DNA of 64,000 nt, taken from positions 496,001 through 560,000 of the forward strand of contig NZ_CP117782.1 of the NCBI RefSeq assembly GCF_028657905.1, in the 5' to 3' direction. The stretch is from Burkholderia sp. FERM BP-3421. GTDB lineage: Bacteria > Pseudomonadota > Gammaproteobacteria > Burkholderiales > Burkholderiaceae. The notes beneath the pieces were generated by a model. It did not search any database. It saw nothing but the letters and a program-made list of their open reading frames with translations, and had not been told where the DNA came from. A program made the translations under genes and the position numbers. Shown piece after piece: positions 35,757 through 45,289 of the stretch (its first letter is position 1; each line of letters starts with the position of its first letter).

Positions 35757-36953
35757 TCAGAAATAGTGGCGCAGGCCGACCGTCGCGCCCAGCTGCGTGC
35801 CGGCCGTGCTGGGCCCCTGGCCGTTGATGCCGACCAGCTGCGCGCCGATCAGCCCGCCCCGGTAGAGGGAATAGTCGAGTTCGGCGTAGAGCAGGTCGCG
35901 CTTCGACAGCGCATAGCCCGCGACGATCTGGTATTGCTGCGCGTGGCCGTCGAAGTCGGGCGTGTAGCCCGATTGCGTGGTCCACCAGCCGTTGACGGCG
36001 GCCGTCAGCGCCGCGCTGACGCGCCAGCTCAGGCCGGCGAGGATCATGCGGCGGCGGCGGAAGCCGCCCGGTGTGTTCGGATCCGCGACCTGCGCGGGCG
36101 AGATGATGCCGAGCCCCGCGAGATCGGCCGGGCTGAACGGCCCGTTCGCGAACGAGGTGAATGCGTTGTCGCGCGCATTGTCGAGGTAGCCGGCGTTGAC
36201 GGTGACGGGGCCGAGCGTGAACGCCGCGCCCGCCGTGTAGATCGAAAAGGTCGCGTGCGTGACGTCGTCCCGGTTGCGCAGGAACGAGGCGCCCGCGCGC
36301 AGCGGCCCGGCGTCGGGCGCGTAGGCGACCGACGCGCCGACCTGGCTGCCGAGCGGGCCGCCGCCCGCGCGGCCGCCCGGCGAATACTGCGCGAGCAGAT
36401 AGAGGCCGCCCAGCTGCGCGCCGTACTGGATCATGTTGTTGGTGCGCGAGCCCGCGAGCAGCGTCTGCTCGGGCTTGAAGACATTCACGTACGGATCCTG
36501 CGGGCCCGCCCACAGGTTCGAGCCGTAGGTGAGCGACACGCCTTCGAACGCGACGTTGTACTGGCGGCCGAGCGTGAGCAGCCCGAGCGTCGGCGACATC
36601 AACCCCACGAACGCGACCTGGAAGAAGTTCGTCGAGCCGGCCGGCACGATCGCGCCGCTGTTCGGGCCGAAGTGGCTTTCGAGATTGAACTGCGCCTGCA
36701 GGCCGCCGCCCAGGTCTTCCTGGCCTCTCACGCCCCAGTAGCTTTCGGTCAGGCCGCCGCCGTCGGCCATCGAGATGCGGCGTCCGGTGGACGATGGCGC
36801 ACCGTCGGGGCCGTAGGTCACGCCGTGGGTCTCGTAGCGCAGGCCGGCGTCGAGCACGCCGTACAGCGTCACGCTGCTTTGCGCGCGCGCGCCGAGCGCG
36901 CACAGGGCGAGCGTCGCGCAGCAGGCGACGCGAAGGGAGCTTCTGGGCTTCAT
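35757..36953 (-). CDS. General outer-membrane porin (Burkholderia GBP type)
   Basis: The 398-residue protein has a signal peptide (RVACCATLALCALGARAQ) and the typical mature start SSVTLYGVLDAGLRYET. Alternating beta-strand patterns continue throughout and it ends in a C-terminal Phe (GATVGLRHYF), as needed for barrel assembly. It forms trimeric 16-strand channels in the outer membrane for small hydrophilic solutes. These are a large paralogous family in Burkholderia, so the solute cannot be assigned. The AraC gene just downstream on the same strand may be co-regulated. Confidence 0.95.
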   Translation of the reverse strand: MKPRSSLRVACCATLALCALGARAQSSVTLYGVLDAGLRYETHGVTYGPDGAPSSTGRRISMADGGGLTESYWGVRGQEDLGGGLQAQFNLESHFGPNSGAIVPAGSTNFFQVAFVGLMSPTLGLLTLGRQYNVAFEGVSLTYGSNLWAGPQDPYVNVFKPEQTLLAGSRTNNMIQYGAQLGGLYLLAQYSPGGRAGGGPLGSQVGASVAYAPDAGPLRAGASFLRNRDDVTHATFSIYTAGAAFTLGPVTVNAGYLDNARDNAFTSFANGPFSPADLAGLGIISPAQVADPNTPGGFRRRRMILAGLSWRVSAALTAAVNGWWTTQSGYTPDFDGHAQQYQIVAGYALSKRDLLYAELDYSLYRGGLIGAQLVGINGQGPSTAGTQLGATVGLRHYF

Positions 36954-37101
36954 GCTGAGTCAACTCCGGACTGCGGGTCGGGGAGGGCGGCCGGAGCCGC
37001 CGGGTGGCATCTGGGTGCCGGAATCGACTGTAGGGAGCCAATTTTCCGCGGAGCAAGGCCGCAGCGGCCAATCTCGTGGTGCGAGACGGCCAGCTTCGCG
37101 T

Positions 37102-38298
37102 TCAGCGCGACGGCTGGACCGCCTGCCCGGGCGAGGCGGGGGGCGTCGCGCGCAGCGCGGGCCGCACGAACGGCGCGGCCGCGACGAGCGCGACGCACAG
37201 CAGGTCGGCGAAGCGCGCGCTGCCGTGGCGTTCGAGCAGCGCGCCGGACAGCGCGGTGCCCGCGCCCGACGCGCCGAACGTGATGACCAGCGTGCGCGCG
37301 ACGAGCGAGCCGTCGGGATCGAGGTCGGACAGCCGCCCGGTCAGGAACGGCACGATCACGAAGAACGCGCTGTTCAGCAGCAGCTGGCTGAGGAAATAGT
37401 CCTTGCCGTCCGTCGCGCCGAAGAACCATTGCAGCGCGCCGAGCATCGCGAACAGCGCGATCCACACCAGCGCGATGCGGCGCGGATGGCTCGCGCGCTG
37501 CGCGGGCACCAGCGCGCCGGCGAAGCCGAGCAGCGACGAGACCGACAGCAGCACGCCGATCAGCGTCGGCGACAATCCGGCGCGCGCGCCGACGAAGCCG
37601 GCGATCGCCCATTGCGAGGTCTGCACGCCGTAGATCAGCACGGTCACGATCCAGATGGCGGCGACCGGCCGCCAGGGCGGCGCGGCCGGGCGCGAGCGCT
37701 TCGCCGCGCGCGGGGGCGCGGGCGCGGCGAGCGCGCCGAGGCCGCGCAGCGCGGGCGCGAGCGCCGCGATCACGCCGGCCAGCAGCACGAACAGCGCACG
37801 CGCGCCCCAGCCGGCCGGCAGCGCGGCGATCACGACCAGCAGGCCGCCGTTGAGCGCGCCCGCCAGCAGGTTGATATAGCCCCACACGCGATCGGTCGAC
37901 ACGCGCCGCGACACGCCCGAGGCGACCACCACGAACAGCATGCCCTCGAACAGGCCCGTCAGCGCGCGCGCCGCGCCGAGCCAGGCGAGATCGGGCGCGA
38001 CGGCGCTCGCCGCCTGCCCGACGACCGCGCCGAGCGCGCCGGCCACGACGAAGCCGCGCGCGGCGCGCGCGATCCAGCGCGGCAGCAGGGCGCAGCTGAC
38101 GGCGATGCCGAGGATCTCGAGGCCGACGATCTCGGTGGCGAGATCCTCGCCGAGGTGGAAGCGCGCCATCACGGCGGCGACCAGGAACGGCGACAGGATG
38201 AGGCCGTTGGTGGCCGCCGCGAAGGCCAGCGCGAGCCGTACGATCGCGGCGGTGGACGGGTCGGGGCGGACGGCGGGAACAGGCGTGACGGCGGACAT
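37102..38298 (-). CDS. MFS transporter (12 TM)
   Basis: The 398-residue protein has about 12 hydrophobic helices with a central charged loop (PAPPRAAKRSRPAAPPWRP, about 195-215), typical of MFS carriers. Visible parts are LPRWIARAARGFVVAGALGA and SLLGFAGALVPAQRASHPRR. No substrate-specific motif is evident. It is the last gene of a minus-strand run of three (PLP-fold enzyme, lactone oxidase, transporter) with spacings of about 50 bases, so it may import or export the sugar-acid or amino-acid compound handled by those enzymes. Confidence 0.85.
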   Translation of the reverse strand: MSAVTPVPAVRPDPSTAAIVRLALAFAAATNGLILSPFLVAAVMARFHLGEDLATEIVGLEILGIAVSCALLPRWIARAARGFVVAGALGAVVGQAASAVAPDLAWLGAARALTGLFEGMLFVVVASGVSRRVSTDRVWGYINLLAGALNGGLLVVIAALPAGWGARALFVLLAGVIAALAPALRGLGALAAPAPPRAAKRSRPAAPPWRPVAAIWIVTVLIYGVQTSQWAIAGFVGARAGLSPTLIGVLLSVSSLLGFAGALVPAQRASHPRRIALVWIALFAMLGALQWFFGATDGKDYFLSQLLLNSAFFVIVPFLTGRLSDLDPDGSLVARTLVITFGASGAGTALSGALLERHGSARFADLLCVALVAAAPFVRPALRATPPASPGQAVQPSR

Positions 38299-38352
38299 CG
38301 TGGCTCCTCTCGTGGGACGGACGGCAGCGCGATCGAACGTGACGACGCCGGC

Positions 38353-39639
38353 CTACACGCCGAACAGCGCGCGCAGGTACGGCGTCAGGAACAGGCCATG
38401 CGGGTCCATCTGCTCGCGCAGCGCGAGGAAATCGTCCCAGCGCGGATAGCAGGCGGCGAGCGCGCGCGCGTTCAGCGTATGCATCTTGCCCCAGTGCGGG
38501 CGGCCGCCGTGATTGAGGCAGATCGCCTGCACCGCATCGAAGTACGCGTCGAACGGCATGCCGCGGTACTGGTGCACCGAGATCCGCACGGTGTCGCGGC
38601 CATAGTCGGGGCTGAGCCAGATGTCGTCCGCGCGGACCCAGCGGTATTCGAGCGGAAACATCAGCGGGAAGGTGCGCCGCGCGATCAGCGCGCGGATCTC
38701 GCGCAGCGCGTCCGCGCCGCGCTCGGCGGGCAGCGCCCATTCCATCTCGTTGAAGCGCACGCGCCGCTCCGTCGACAGCATCGCGTGGCTCGCGTCGACC
38801 CGCCGCCCCGGCGACACGGTCGACGCGCACAGACGGCTCAGCGCCGGGCACAACCCGGGCGCGCGCCGGCCCAGCCCGCACAGCGCGCCGAACACGGTGT
38901 TCTCCAGGAACGATTCGGTCGCGCGGCCGGCCCAGTGCGCGGCGTCGGCCGGTTCGTCGGTGAGGTCCCAGGCCTTGGTGAGCACGGTGTCGGTATGCGG
39001 AAACCAATAGAACTCGAAGGAGCGGTGGCGCTCGGTGAGCGCGTCGGCCTGCGCGAGGCAATCGTCGAGCCGCATCGCGCCGCGTTCGAGGCGCAGCCGG
39101 AACGCGGGCACCACGCGCAGCGCGATCTCGGTCAGCACGCCGAGCACGCCCAGGCCGACGCGGCCGCCCGCGAACAGCGCCGGGTTCTCGTCGGCCGATG
39201 CGCGCACTTCCTCGCCGTCGGCGCGCAGCATGGTCAGGCCGTCGATCTGCGTCGACAGGTTGCCGAGCGTGATGCCGGTGCCGTGCGTGGCGGTGCTGGT
39301 CGCGCCGGCGAGCGACTGCGCGTTGATGTCGCCGAGGTTCTCCATCGCGAAGCCGCGCTCGGCGAGCGCGGGGCCGAGCGCGAACAGGCGCGTGCCGGCG
39401 TGGACCCGCGCGATGCGGCGGGGTTCGTCCAGTGCGATGAGGCCTTGGACGCGGTCGAGCGAGACGATCCGGTCGTCGGTCTGCACGAGCGGGGAGAACG
39501 AATGTCCGGCGCCCGCGAGCCGCACCGTTCCGCCGCGCGCGGCCGCGTCCCGCAGCACGGCGGCGAGCGCGGCGCGCGACGCGGGTGTCTCGACGGTTGC
39601 CTTCGGACTGCTTACATATCCGGACCAGTTGCGCCACAT
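38353..39639 (-). CDS. FAD-linked sugar-1,4-lactone oxidase family protein
   Basis: The 428-residue protein has the PCMH-type FAD domain (GGTVRLAGAGHSFSPLVQTD, LGDINAQSLAGATSTATHGTG, residues about 35-130). The D-arabinono-1,4-lactone oxidase domain follows, ending in HWGKMHTL and a short C-terminal segment. Members oxidise sugar lactones or alditols with oxygen. The start at 39639 (MWRNWSGYV, preceded by GAGGT) is preferred; an ATG five codons upstream (39654) is the alternative. It lies between a PLP-fold enzyme and an MFS transporter in one apparent operon; together they may form a small catabolic unit for a sugar or amino compound. Confidence 0.88.
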   Translation of the reverse strand: MWRNWSGYVSSPKATVETPASRAALAAVLRDAAARGGTVRLAGAGHSFSPLVQTDDRIVSLDRVQGLIALDEPRRIARVHAGTRLFALGPALAERGFAMENLGDINAQSLAGATSTATHGTGITLGNLSTQIDGLTMLRADGEEVRASADENPALFAGGRVGLGVLGVLTEIALRVVPAFRLRLERGAMRLDDCLAQADALTERHRSFEFYWFPHTDTVLTKAWDLTDEPADAAHWAGRATESFLENTVFGALCGLGRRAPGLCPALSRLCASTVSPGRRVDASHAMLSTERRVRFNEMEWALPAERGADALREIRALIARRTFPLMFPLEYRWVRADDIWLSPDYGRDTVRISVHQYRGMPFDAYFDAVQAICLNHGGRPHWGKMHTLNARALAACYPRWDDFLALREQMDPHGLFLTPYLRALFGV

Positions 39640-39688
39640 CGTGGATGACCTCATTGCGTACGGTGGATGGAACGACGTCGGCGCGGCG

Positions 39689-40903
39689 TCAGAAGAAGCA
39701 CTTGCCTTCGCCCCGGTAGGTGGGGATTTCGTCGATCACGCGGCCGTCGCGGATCAGCAGCAGCGTGTTGAAGCGCTCGCACAGCTCGCCGGCCTTCGCG
39801 TGGCGGAACAGGATCGGGTCGCCGAGCGCCGGCTGGAGATGGGCGGGATGACGCACCGGCGTCTGCACCTCGCCCGCGCCTTCGTTGGCGATCAGCGCGC
39901 AGCCGGCGGGCAGCCACGGTCGCGGCAGGCGGCTCGGGCCGCTCGCGCCCGATGCGACATAGCCGCCGCCCGAACAGGTGACGACGCCCGGCTGCGGCAC
40001 CCGCGTCACCGCGAGTGCGAAACCCGCCGCGGGTTGCGCGCGGAAGCTCGCGTAGTGATCGAACAGCGTCGGCGCGTACAGGCCCGAACCGGCGGCGAGC
40101 TCCGTGACGGAGGCGTCGCGGCGGGTGCTCTCGATGCTGCCGGTGCCGCCGCCGTTGACGAAGCGCAGCGCATGGCCGGCGTCGGCGAGCGCGCGCACGA
40201 CGGCCTCGCGGCGCGCGTTGACCTCACGCGCCGAGCGCCGCTTCAGATGCCGCACCAGTGCATTCTTGAGCGCGCTGCCCGGCGCGTGGTCCGGTATGCC
40301 CGCGATCTGACCTTCGTAGCCCATCAGGCCGTCGAGCCGCACGCCGTCGCAGCGCGCGATCGTCTCGGCGAGCGCGACGGCGGCCGATGCGTCGCGGATG
40401 GGCGAGCGGTACATGCCGAAGTACAGCCCCGGATACGCGGACGACATGTCGAGGTCGATCGCGAGCGGCATCGACACGCTGGATGCGCGCGCGATCGCGG
40501 CGATCCGTTCGACCTGGGCCGCGCTGTCGACCATCAGCGTGATCGCGCGGCCGAGCCGCAGTTGCGCGGCGACCTCGCGCAGCGCGTCGGGATCGCCGTC
40601 GGGATAGGCGACCACGAGGTCGTCGAAGCCGTCGGCGGCGAGCCATGCGGCTTCCCGCGCGGAGTAGCAGAGCAGGCCGCGCGCCACCGGGTTGGCGAGC
40701 AGCGCGCGCAGCAGCGGCCGCGCGCGCACCGACTTGGTGGCGAGGCGGATCGGCAGGCCGCCCGCGCGGCGCGCGAGGTCGGCGAGGTTCGCTTCGAGAT
40801 GCGCGAGATCGATGAACGCGGCGGGCAATGCGCGGCCCGCGAGCGCGGCGCGGTAATACGTATAGTCGTGAGGCGCGGCGGGGGGAACGGGAACACGGCT
40901 CAT
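39689..40903 (-). CDS. PLP-dependent fold-type III enzyme (amino-acid deaminase / D-threonine-aldolase like)
   Basis: The 404-residue protein has the alanine-racemase-like barrel start FIDLAHLEANLADLARRAGG, with the PLP lysine in IRLATKSVR (about residue 56). At its C-terminus is a metal/PLP region (LGDPILFRHAKAGELCERFN). It matches the amino-acid deaminase/aldolase group, which uses PLP and a divalent metal on hydroxy-amino acids. The exact substrate is unknown. It heads the three-gene minus-strand run with the lactone oxidase and transporter; its ATG follows a G-rich ribosome site. Confidence 0.85.
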   Translation of the reverse strand: MSRVPVPPAAPHDYTYYRAALAGRALPAAFIDLAHLEANLADLARRAGGLPIRLATKSVRARPLLRALLANPVARGLLCYSAREAAWLAADGFDDLVVAYPDGDPDALREVAAQLRLGRAITLMVDSAAQVERIAAIARASSVSMPLAIDLDMSSAYPGLYFGMYRSPIRDASAAVALAETIARCDGVRLDGLMGYEGQIAGIPDHAPGSALKNALVRHLKRRSAREVNARREAVVRALADAGHALRFVNGGGTGSIESTRRDASVTELAAGSGLYAPTLFDHYASFRAQPAAGFALAVTRVPQPGVVTCSGGGYVASGASGPSRLPRPWLPAGCALIANEGAGEVQTPVRHPAHLQPALGDPILFRHAKAGELCERFNTLLLIRDGRVIDEIPTYRGEGKCFF

Positions 40904-41193
40904 TGAACTGGCTCGGCTGAAGGAGGCGTTGCTGCGTGGTCCGATCGGCGATCGGGTATGGCCACGAGCATAGGGGCGCTCAAAAACCGCACCAAGCGCG
41001 CAGCGGGTCGTTCGATGGGTCCGATCCGGCCAATCTGGCCGGTCCGCGCGATTCGGGCCGCAGGCGCGCAGCGCCGTCGCGCGGGCGCGGCGGGCGGTTT
41101 AGTGACGCGGTTCTAGTCGCCGGTTTTTGACGCCGCGCAAGTTTCGACCTAGAACCTACTCGCAGATCAACGACAACGGGCGAGGGGGCCAAC

Positions 41194-41895
41194 GTGAAAC
41201 GATCGAGGGCGCTGTGGCGCGGCGTGGGGATAGTGGCGGGCGTGGCCGTCGCGCTTGCCGCATGGCGATACGGCCTGCTGTCGCAGGCCGCCACGCGGAT
41301 CGATGCGCGCAGCGGCGGCGTGACGCTCGCGGCGGCGGCGGGCCCCGCGCCCGCCTGGAACGCGCCCGGCCCCGAGGAGCGGCGGCTCGATCTCGATGCG
41401 CTGCGCCGCTCGCTCGCGAGCCGTCCCGACGCGGATGCCGAGGTGGCGCGCATCGTTGCGTTCGCACGGTTTCGCGATCGGGTGGCGGCCTTTGGCAACA
41501 GTCGCAACAGCCTGCCCGCCGCCGAGCGCGCCGCGCTCGCGCGGTCGATCCTCGACGAACTGCCCGAGCATGTCGCGCGCAACGAGATCGTGCCGGTGCA
41601 GGCCGAGGCGCTGAGCGCCGCGCTGCTCGTCGACGCCCAATCCGACACGGCGACGCGCGAGGCGGCGATCCAGTCGATGCGCGCGCAATGGGACGCCTAT
41701 GCGCAGCAGAGCGTCGGCCCGTCGCCCGCCCAGGATCCGCGCTATGTCGCGTACGCGCAGCAGAGCCGCGACATCATCCAGCAGGTGCGGGCGAGCGTGT
41801 CCGATCCGGACCAGCAGCAGCGCGTCATCGGACAGCGGCTGCAGGCGCTGCGCGTGCAGCTGTTCGACTCAGCCGCTTCACCCGGCGCGCACTGA
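41194..41895 (+). CDS. Membrane-anchored periplasmic helical protein, possible chaperone of the next esterase
   Basis: The 233-residue protein has one N-terminal membrane anchor (GIVAGVAVALAAWRYGLL, about 11-28). An Ala-rich linker and a predicted all-helical domain follow (RFRDRVAAFGNSRNSL, AALARSILDELPEHVARN, TREAAIQSMRAQWDAYAQQ, SRDIIQQVRASVSD). This layout resembles membrane-bound chaperones of secreted hydrolases such as lipase foldases or PlcR-type accessory proteins, though I cannot confirm homology. It ends 65 bases before a secreted esterase gene, so a helper role for that enzyme is plausible. Confidence 0.7.
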   Translation: MKRSRALWRGVGIVAGVAVALAAWRYGLLSQAATRIDARSGGVTLAAAAGPAPAWNAPGPEERRLDLDALRRSLASRPDADAEVARIVAFARFRDRVAAFGNSRNSLPAAERAALARSILDELPEHVARNEIVPVQAEALSAALLVDAQSDTATREAAIQSMRAQWDAYAQQSVGPSPAQDPRYVAYAQQSRDIIQQVRASVSDPDQQQRVIGQRLQALRVQLFDSAASPGAH

Positions 41896-41959
41896 GCGCG
41901 CCGCACATTCCCGCCGCATCGCGGCGAATCATCCTGTCGATCAGAACTGGGAGGGGGAG

Positions 41960-43336
41960 ATGTCCGTGTCGAACTATTTGAAACGCTGCTGGATCGCGGG
42001 CCTGCTGGGCTGCGCCGCGCTCAACGGCCACGCGGCGGATACGCCGCAGCCCGATCCGTCGATTCCCTATTATTCGTGGTACGAAGTGATCCTGCCGGAA
42101 AGCAGCGGCGCGTCGTGCGGCAACGGCACGCCGATGCGCTTCTACATCAATCGCGCGCAGTCGGACAGCCTGCTCTACATGATGGAGCCGGGCGGCGCGT
42201 GCTGGGACTACGGCACCTGCACCCAGACCGCGACCGGGCCGGAAGCGGGGCTCGGCGGCTTCAATCCGGACGGGATCCCGCACAACTACATGAACGGCAC
42301 GACGAGCCAGAGCATCAAGTCGTCGTTCCTGTCGCCGCTGCTGACGCGCATGGACGCCGCCCACATCCTGGTCGGCGAGCCGAAGGTCGAGACCCAGGAC
42401 TGGACCCAGGTGTTCGTGCCGTATTGCACGGGCGACATCCACATGGGCAGCGCCGTGCACAGCTACACCTCGCCGAGCGGCGACTGGCGGGTGCAGCACT
42501 ACAGCGGGCTCAGGAACATCCAGGCGGTCGCCGACTGGCTCGTCGCGCACGGCTTCGGGCAGCCCGCGCGGCTGCTCGTGTACGGGATGAGCGCGGGCGG
42601 CTACGGCACGCTCGGCAACTACGCGGCGCTGCGCACCACGCTGCAGCCGCGCGTGCACAGTTCGCTGCTCGACGACGCCGGCACGGTGTTCAACACGCCC
42701 TTCGACGCCGACATGGCCGCGCATCCATCGGTGGGCCTCTACGATCGCGCGCGCAGCGAGTGGGGCATGCTCGCGCCGGACGGCATGATCGCGGTGAATC
42801 AGCGGCTGGCCCGCAACTTCGATCCCGGCAACATGGGCAGCGCGTATTACGCACTCTCGACCACCTTCCCGCACGACCGCTTCGGCTTCTCGACCTACCA
42901 GCGCGACAAGATCATCGCCGCCTACACCTATCGCGCGTTCGTGCCCGCCGTGATCGCGGCGCCCGACGACGCGAGCAAGGACGCGCTGTCGCTGGCGATG
43001 TTCGCGCAGGAGCTGGACGGTCTCAAGCAGACGCTGAATCCGCTGCCGAACTTCGGCTACTTCATGCCCTGGTCGCGCAACGACTTCATCGACAACCACC
43101 AGGTGACGGCGGTCAGCTTCACGGGATCGGGCATCCACGAGCGCGGCATCGATGCCGACATCGGCACCTTCGTCGCCGATCTGCTCAACCAGCAGGATCC
43201 GGCCGACGTGCCGGTGATGAAGGCGTTCCGCACCCAGCAGTGGTCGGATTTCACGTTCTCGACGTTCCTCGCGTGGATCGACAGCGTGCTCAACCTGACG
43301 GGCGAAGCGGGGCCGATCTCCGGCCACCACGCGTAA
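41960..43336 (+). CDS. Secreted pectinacetylesterase/Notum-family hydrolase
   Basis: The 458-residue protein has a signal peptide (KRCWIAGLLGCAALNGHA). The Notum/pectinacetylesterase pattern is clear: MMEPGGACWDYGTC (about 73-86) forms the oxyanion-hole region, and GMSAGGYGTLGNY (about 211-223) carries the nucleophile Ser. Asp and His of the triad are likely in DDAG and in SGIHERG/NHQ regions downstream. Family members remove acyl groups from polysaccharides or proteins. The ATG at 41960 follows GAGGGGGAG. The gene is paired with a membrane-anchored helical protein just upstream. Confidence 0.85.
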   Translation: MSVSNYLKRCWIAGLLGCAALNGHAADTPQPDPSIPYYSWYEVILPESSGASCGNGTPMRFYINRAQSDSLLYMMEPGGACWDYGTCTQTATGPEAGLGGFNPDGIPHNYMNGTTSQSIKSSFLSPLLTRMDAAHILVGEPKVETQDWTQVFVPYCTGDIHMGSAVHSYTSPSGDWRVQHYSGLRNIQAVADWLVAHGFGQPARLLVYGMSAGGYGTLGNYAALRTTLQPRVHSSLLDDAGTVFNTPFDADMAAHPSVGLYDRARSEWGMLAPDGMIAVNQRLARNFDPGNMGSAYYALSTTFPHDRFGFSTYQRDKIIAAYTYRAFVPAVIAAPDDASKDALSLAMFAQELDGLKQTLNPLPNFGYFMPWSRNDFIDNHQVTAVSFTGSGIHERGIDADIGTFVADLLNQQDPADVPVMKAFRTQQWSDFTFSTFLAWIDSVLNLTGEAGPISGHHA

Positions 43337-43433
43337 GCGCGGGCGCGGGCAGCGGCGCGGCGGTGGGCCGCGCGCCGCGCCGCGCGGTTCGATGCGACAA
43401 TCGTCGCGATACATCGAACCAGGAGACATCGCA

Positions 43434-44360
43434 GTGAGCCACATCGACATCCGACGCATCGCCGTGGTCGGCGCGGGCGTGATCGGCGCCAGCTGGGCCG
43501 CGTTCTATCTTCAGCAAGGCTTCGACGTGGTCGTGACCGACCCCGCGCCCGATGCGCGCGAGCGGCTCGACCGCAGCCTGCGCGAGGTGCTCGGCGAGCG
43601 TCACGCGACGCTGGCCGCGCAGCTGCGCTTCGACGCCGACCTCGCGAGCGCGCTGGTCGACGTCGACTTCGTGCAGGAGAACGGCCCCGAGCGGCTCGAT
43701 CTCAAGCGCGAGCTGTATGCGCGCATGGATGCGCTGCTGCCGGCTCGGGTGCTGATCGCGTCGAGTTCGTCGGGGCTCAAGATGTCGGAGATCCAGACCG
43801 CGTGCGCGCATCATCCGGAACGCTGCCTGATCGGCCATCCGTTCAATCCGCCGCACCTGATCCCGCTCGTCGAGCTGGTCGGCGGCGCGGCCACCTCGCC
43901 CGCGACGCTCGACGCCGCGCGGCAGTTCTACGACGGGCTCGGCAAGGTCACGATCGTGCTCAACAAGGAGATGACGGGCCACGTGGCGAACCGGCTCGCG
44001 GCCGCGTTGTTCCGCGAGGTCTATCACCTCGTCGGCGAAGGCGTGGTGAGCATCGAGGACGCCGACCGCGCGGTGTCGTGGGGGCCGGGGCTGCGCTGGG
44101 GGCTGATGGGGCAGGGCCTGACCTATCACCTCGGCGGCGGCGAAGGCGGGATCGCGCATTTCCTCGACCACCTGTCCGGCCCGATGACGACCTGGTGGAA
44201 CGACCTCGGCGCGCCGTCGTTCGATCCGGCGGTCGATCGTCAGCTGATCGACGGGCTGCGCGCGATCCAGGGCGAGCGCAGCATGCAGGCGCTCGGCGCG
44301 GAACGCGACCGCCTGCTGGTCGAACTGATCGAGGCGCGCCGCGGCAGCTTCCTGCCGTGA
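43434..44360 (+). CDS. 3-hydroxyacyl-CoA dehydrogenase family protein (L-carnitine dehydrogenase-like)
   Basis: The 308-residue protein has an NAD-binding Rossmann start (IAVVGAGVIGASWAAFYL) and the family segments FVQENGPERLDLKREL, IASSSSGLKMSEIQ, ERCLIGHPFNPPHLIPLVE (catalytic His region) and the C-terminal helical domain LRWGLMGQGLTYHLGGGEGG. The single-domain length and HPFNP motif match L-carnitine/3-hydroxybutyryl dehydrogenases, which oxidise a 3-hydroxyl with NAD. GTG at 43434 is preferred because AGGAGA precedes it; an ATG at 43392 lacks such a site. The convergent AraC gene lies 8 bases after the stop. Confidence 0.88.
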   Translation: MSHIDIRRIAVVGAGVIGASWAAFYLQQGFDVVVTDPAPDARERLDRSLREVLGERHATLAAQLRFDADLASALVDVDFVQENGPERLDLKRELYARMDALLPARVLIASSSSGLKMSEIQTACAHHPERCLIGHPFNPPHLIPLVELVGGAATSPATLDAARQFYDGLGKVTIVLNKEMTGHVANRLAAALFREVYHLVGEGVVSIEDADRAVSWGPGLRWGLMGQGLTYHLGGGEGGIAHFLDHLSGPMTTWWNDLGAPSFDPAVDRQLIDGLRAIQGERSMQALGAERDRLLVELIEARRGSFLP

Positions 44361-44367
44361 GCGGCAA

Positions 44368-45165
44368 TCAGTCGTAGAACGCCGAGGGCACCACGCCGAA
44401 GTGGCGCTTGAACATCGCGGTGAACGCGCTCTGGCTCGTGTAGCCGTGGTCGAGCGCGATGCTCAGGATCTTCTCGCCGTGCGCGAGCCGCTTGAGCGCC
44501 AGCAGCAGCCGCGCCTGCTGGCGCCAGCGTCCGAAGGTCAGCCCGGTCTCGCGGCTGAACCAGCGGTACAGGGTCTTCTCCGATACGCCGAGCTGGGCCG
44601 CCCACGCGCCGATCGTGCGATGGTCGTCGGGCGCCGCGAGGATCGTGTCGCATACCGCCTGCAGGCGTGCGTCGTTCGGCCAGGGCAGGTAGAGCGGCAG
44701 GCGCGGCACCGCGTTGAGTTCCGCGAGGATCAGCTGCATCAGGTGGTCGTCGCGCGAACCCGCCGCGTAGTCGAGCGGCACGTCGATCGCCGCGACGATC
44801 AACTCGCGCAGGAGCGGCGGCACGTCGACCACGCCGGTGCGCGCGCGCAGCCCGGCCGCCACCGCGGGTTCGACGAACACGGTGCGCATCTTCACGTCGC
44901 CGCTCATCTGCACCGCATGGTCCAGCTCGGGTTCGAGCCAGACCCCGCGCGTGGGCGGCACCACCCATGCGCCGGTCGGCGAGGTGATCTGCATCACGCC
45001 CTCGATCGCATAGAGCAGCTGCGCGCGGCGGTGCCGGTGGGTTTCGATATGGGTGCCGTTCGGATAGAACGCGGCCATCGCCGCGACCGGCATCGGCGTG
45101 TTCTCGTAGGGCAGGTGGTCGACAGCCGGCGAAACGGCTGACCGATTTGCGGCAAGAGTCGACAT
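44368..45165 (-). CDS. AraC-family regulator with N-terminal cupin domain
   Basis: The 265-residue protein has an N-terminal cupin sensor (HIETHRHRRAQLLYAIEGVM, GVWLEPELDHAVQMSG) and a C-terminal AraC DNA-binding domain (IGAWAAQLGVSEKTLYRWF, LSIALDHGYTSQSAFTAMF, HFGVVPSAFYD). This compact layout is common in regulators of single exporter or dehydrogenase genes. It is convergent with the carnitine-type dehydrogenase and divergent from the DUF815 ATPase gene (124 bases). Its target is not certain. Confidence 0.92.
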   Translation of the reverse strand: MSTLAANRSAVSPAVDHLPYENTPMPVAAMAAFYPNGTHIETHRHRRAQLLYAIEGVMQITSPTGAWVVPPTRGVWLEPELDHAVQMSGDVKMRTVFVEPAVAAGLRARTGVVDVPPLLRELIVAAIDVPLDYAAGSRDDHLMQLILAELNAVPRLPLYLPWPNDARLQAVCDTILAAPDDHRTIGAWAAQLGVSEKTLYRWFSRETGLTFGRWRQQARLLLALKRLAHGEKILSIALDHGYTSQSAFTAMFKRHFGVVPSAFYD

Positions 45166-45289
45166 ATTGGCGAAAGACGGGCGAGGGGGAGAACGCGCAC
45201 GATGTCGGATTCCTGCACACCGAGCGACAAATGAACGCATCGTATGTTTTTTTGAGCATTTTGGCCATTGATCGCGTAGAGCGTGCCGC

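Noticed and set aside
36952..39648. Long plus-strand open frame of about 900 codons
   Set aside because: It runs antisense to the MFS and lactone oxidase genes, and its composition (Arg, Glu, Gly-rich) is that of a GC shadow.
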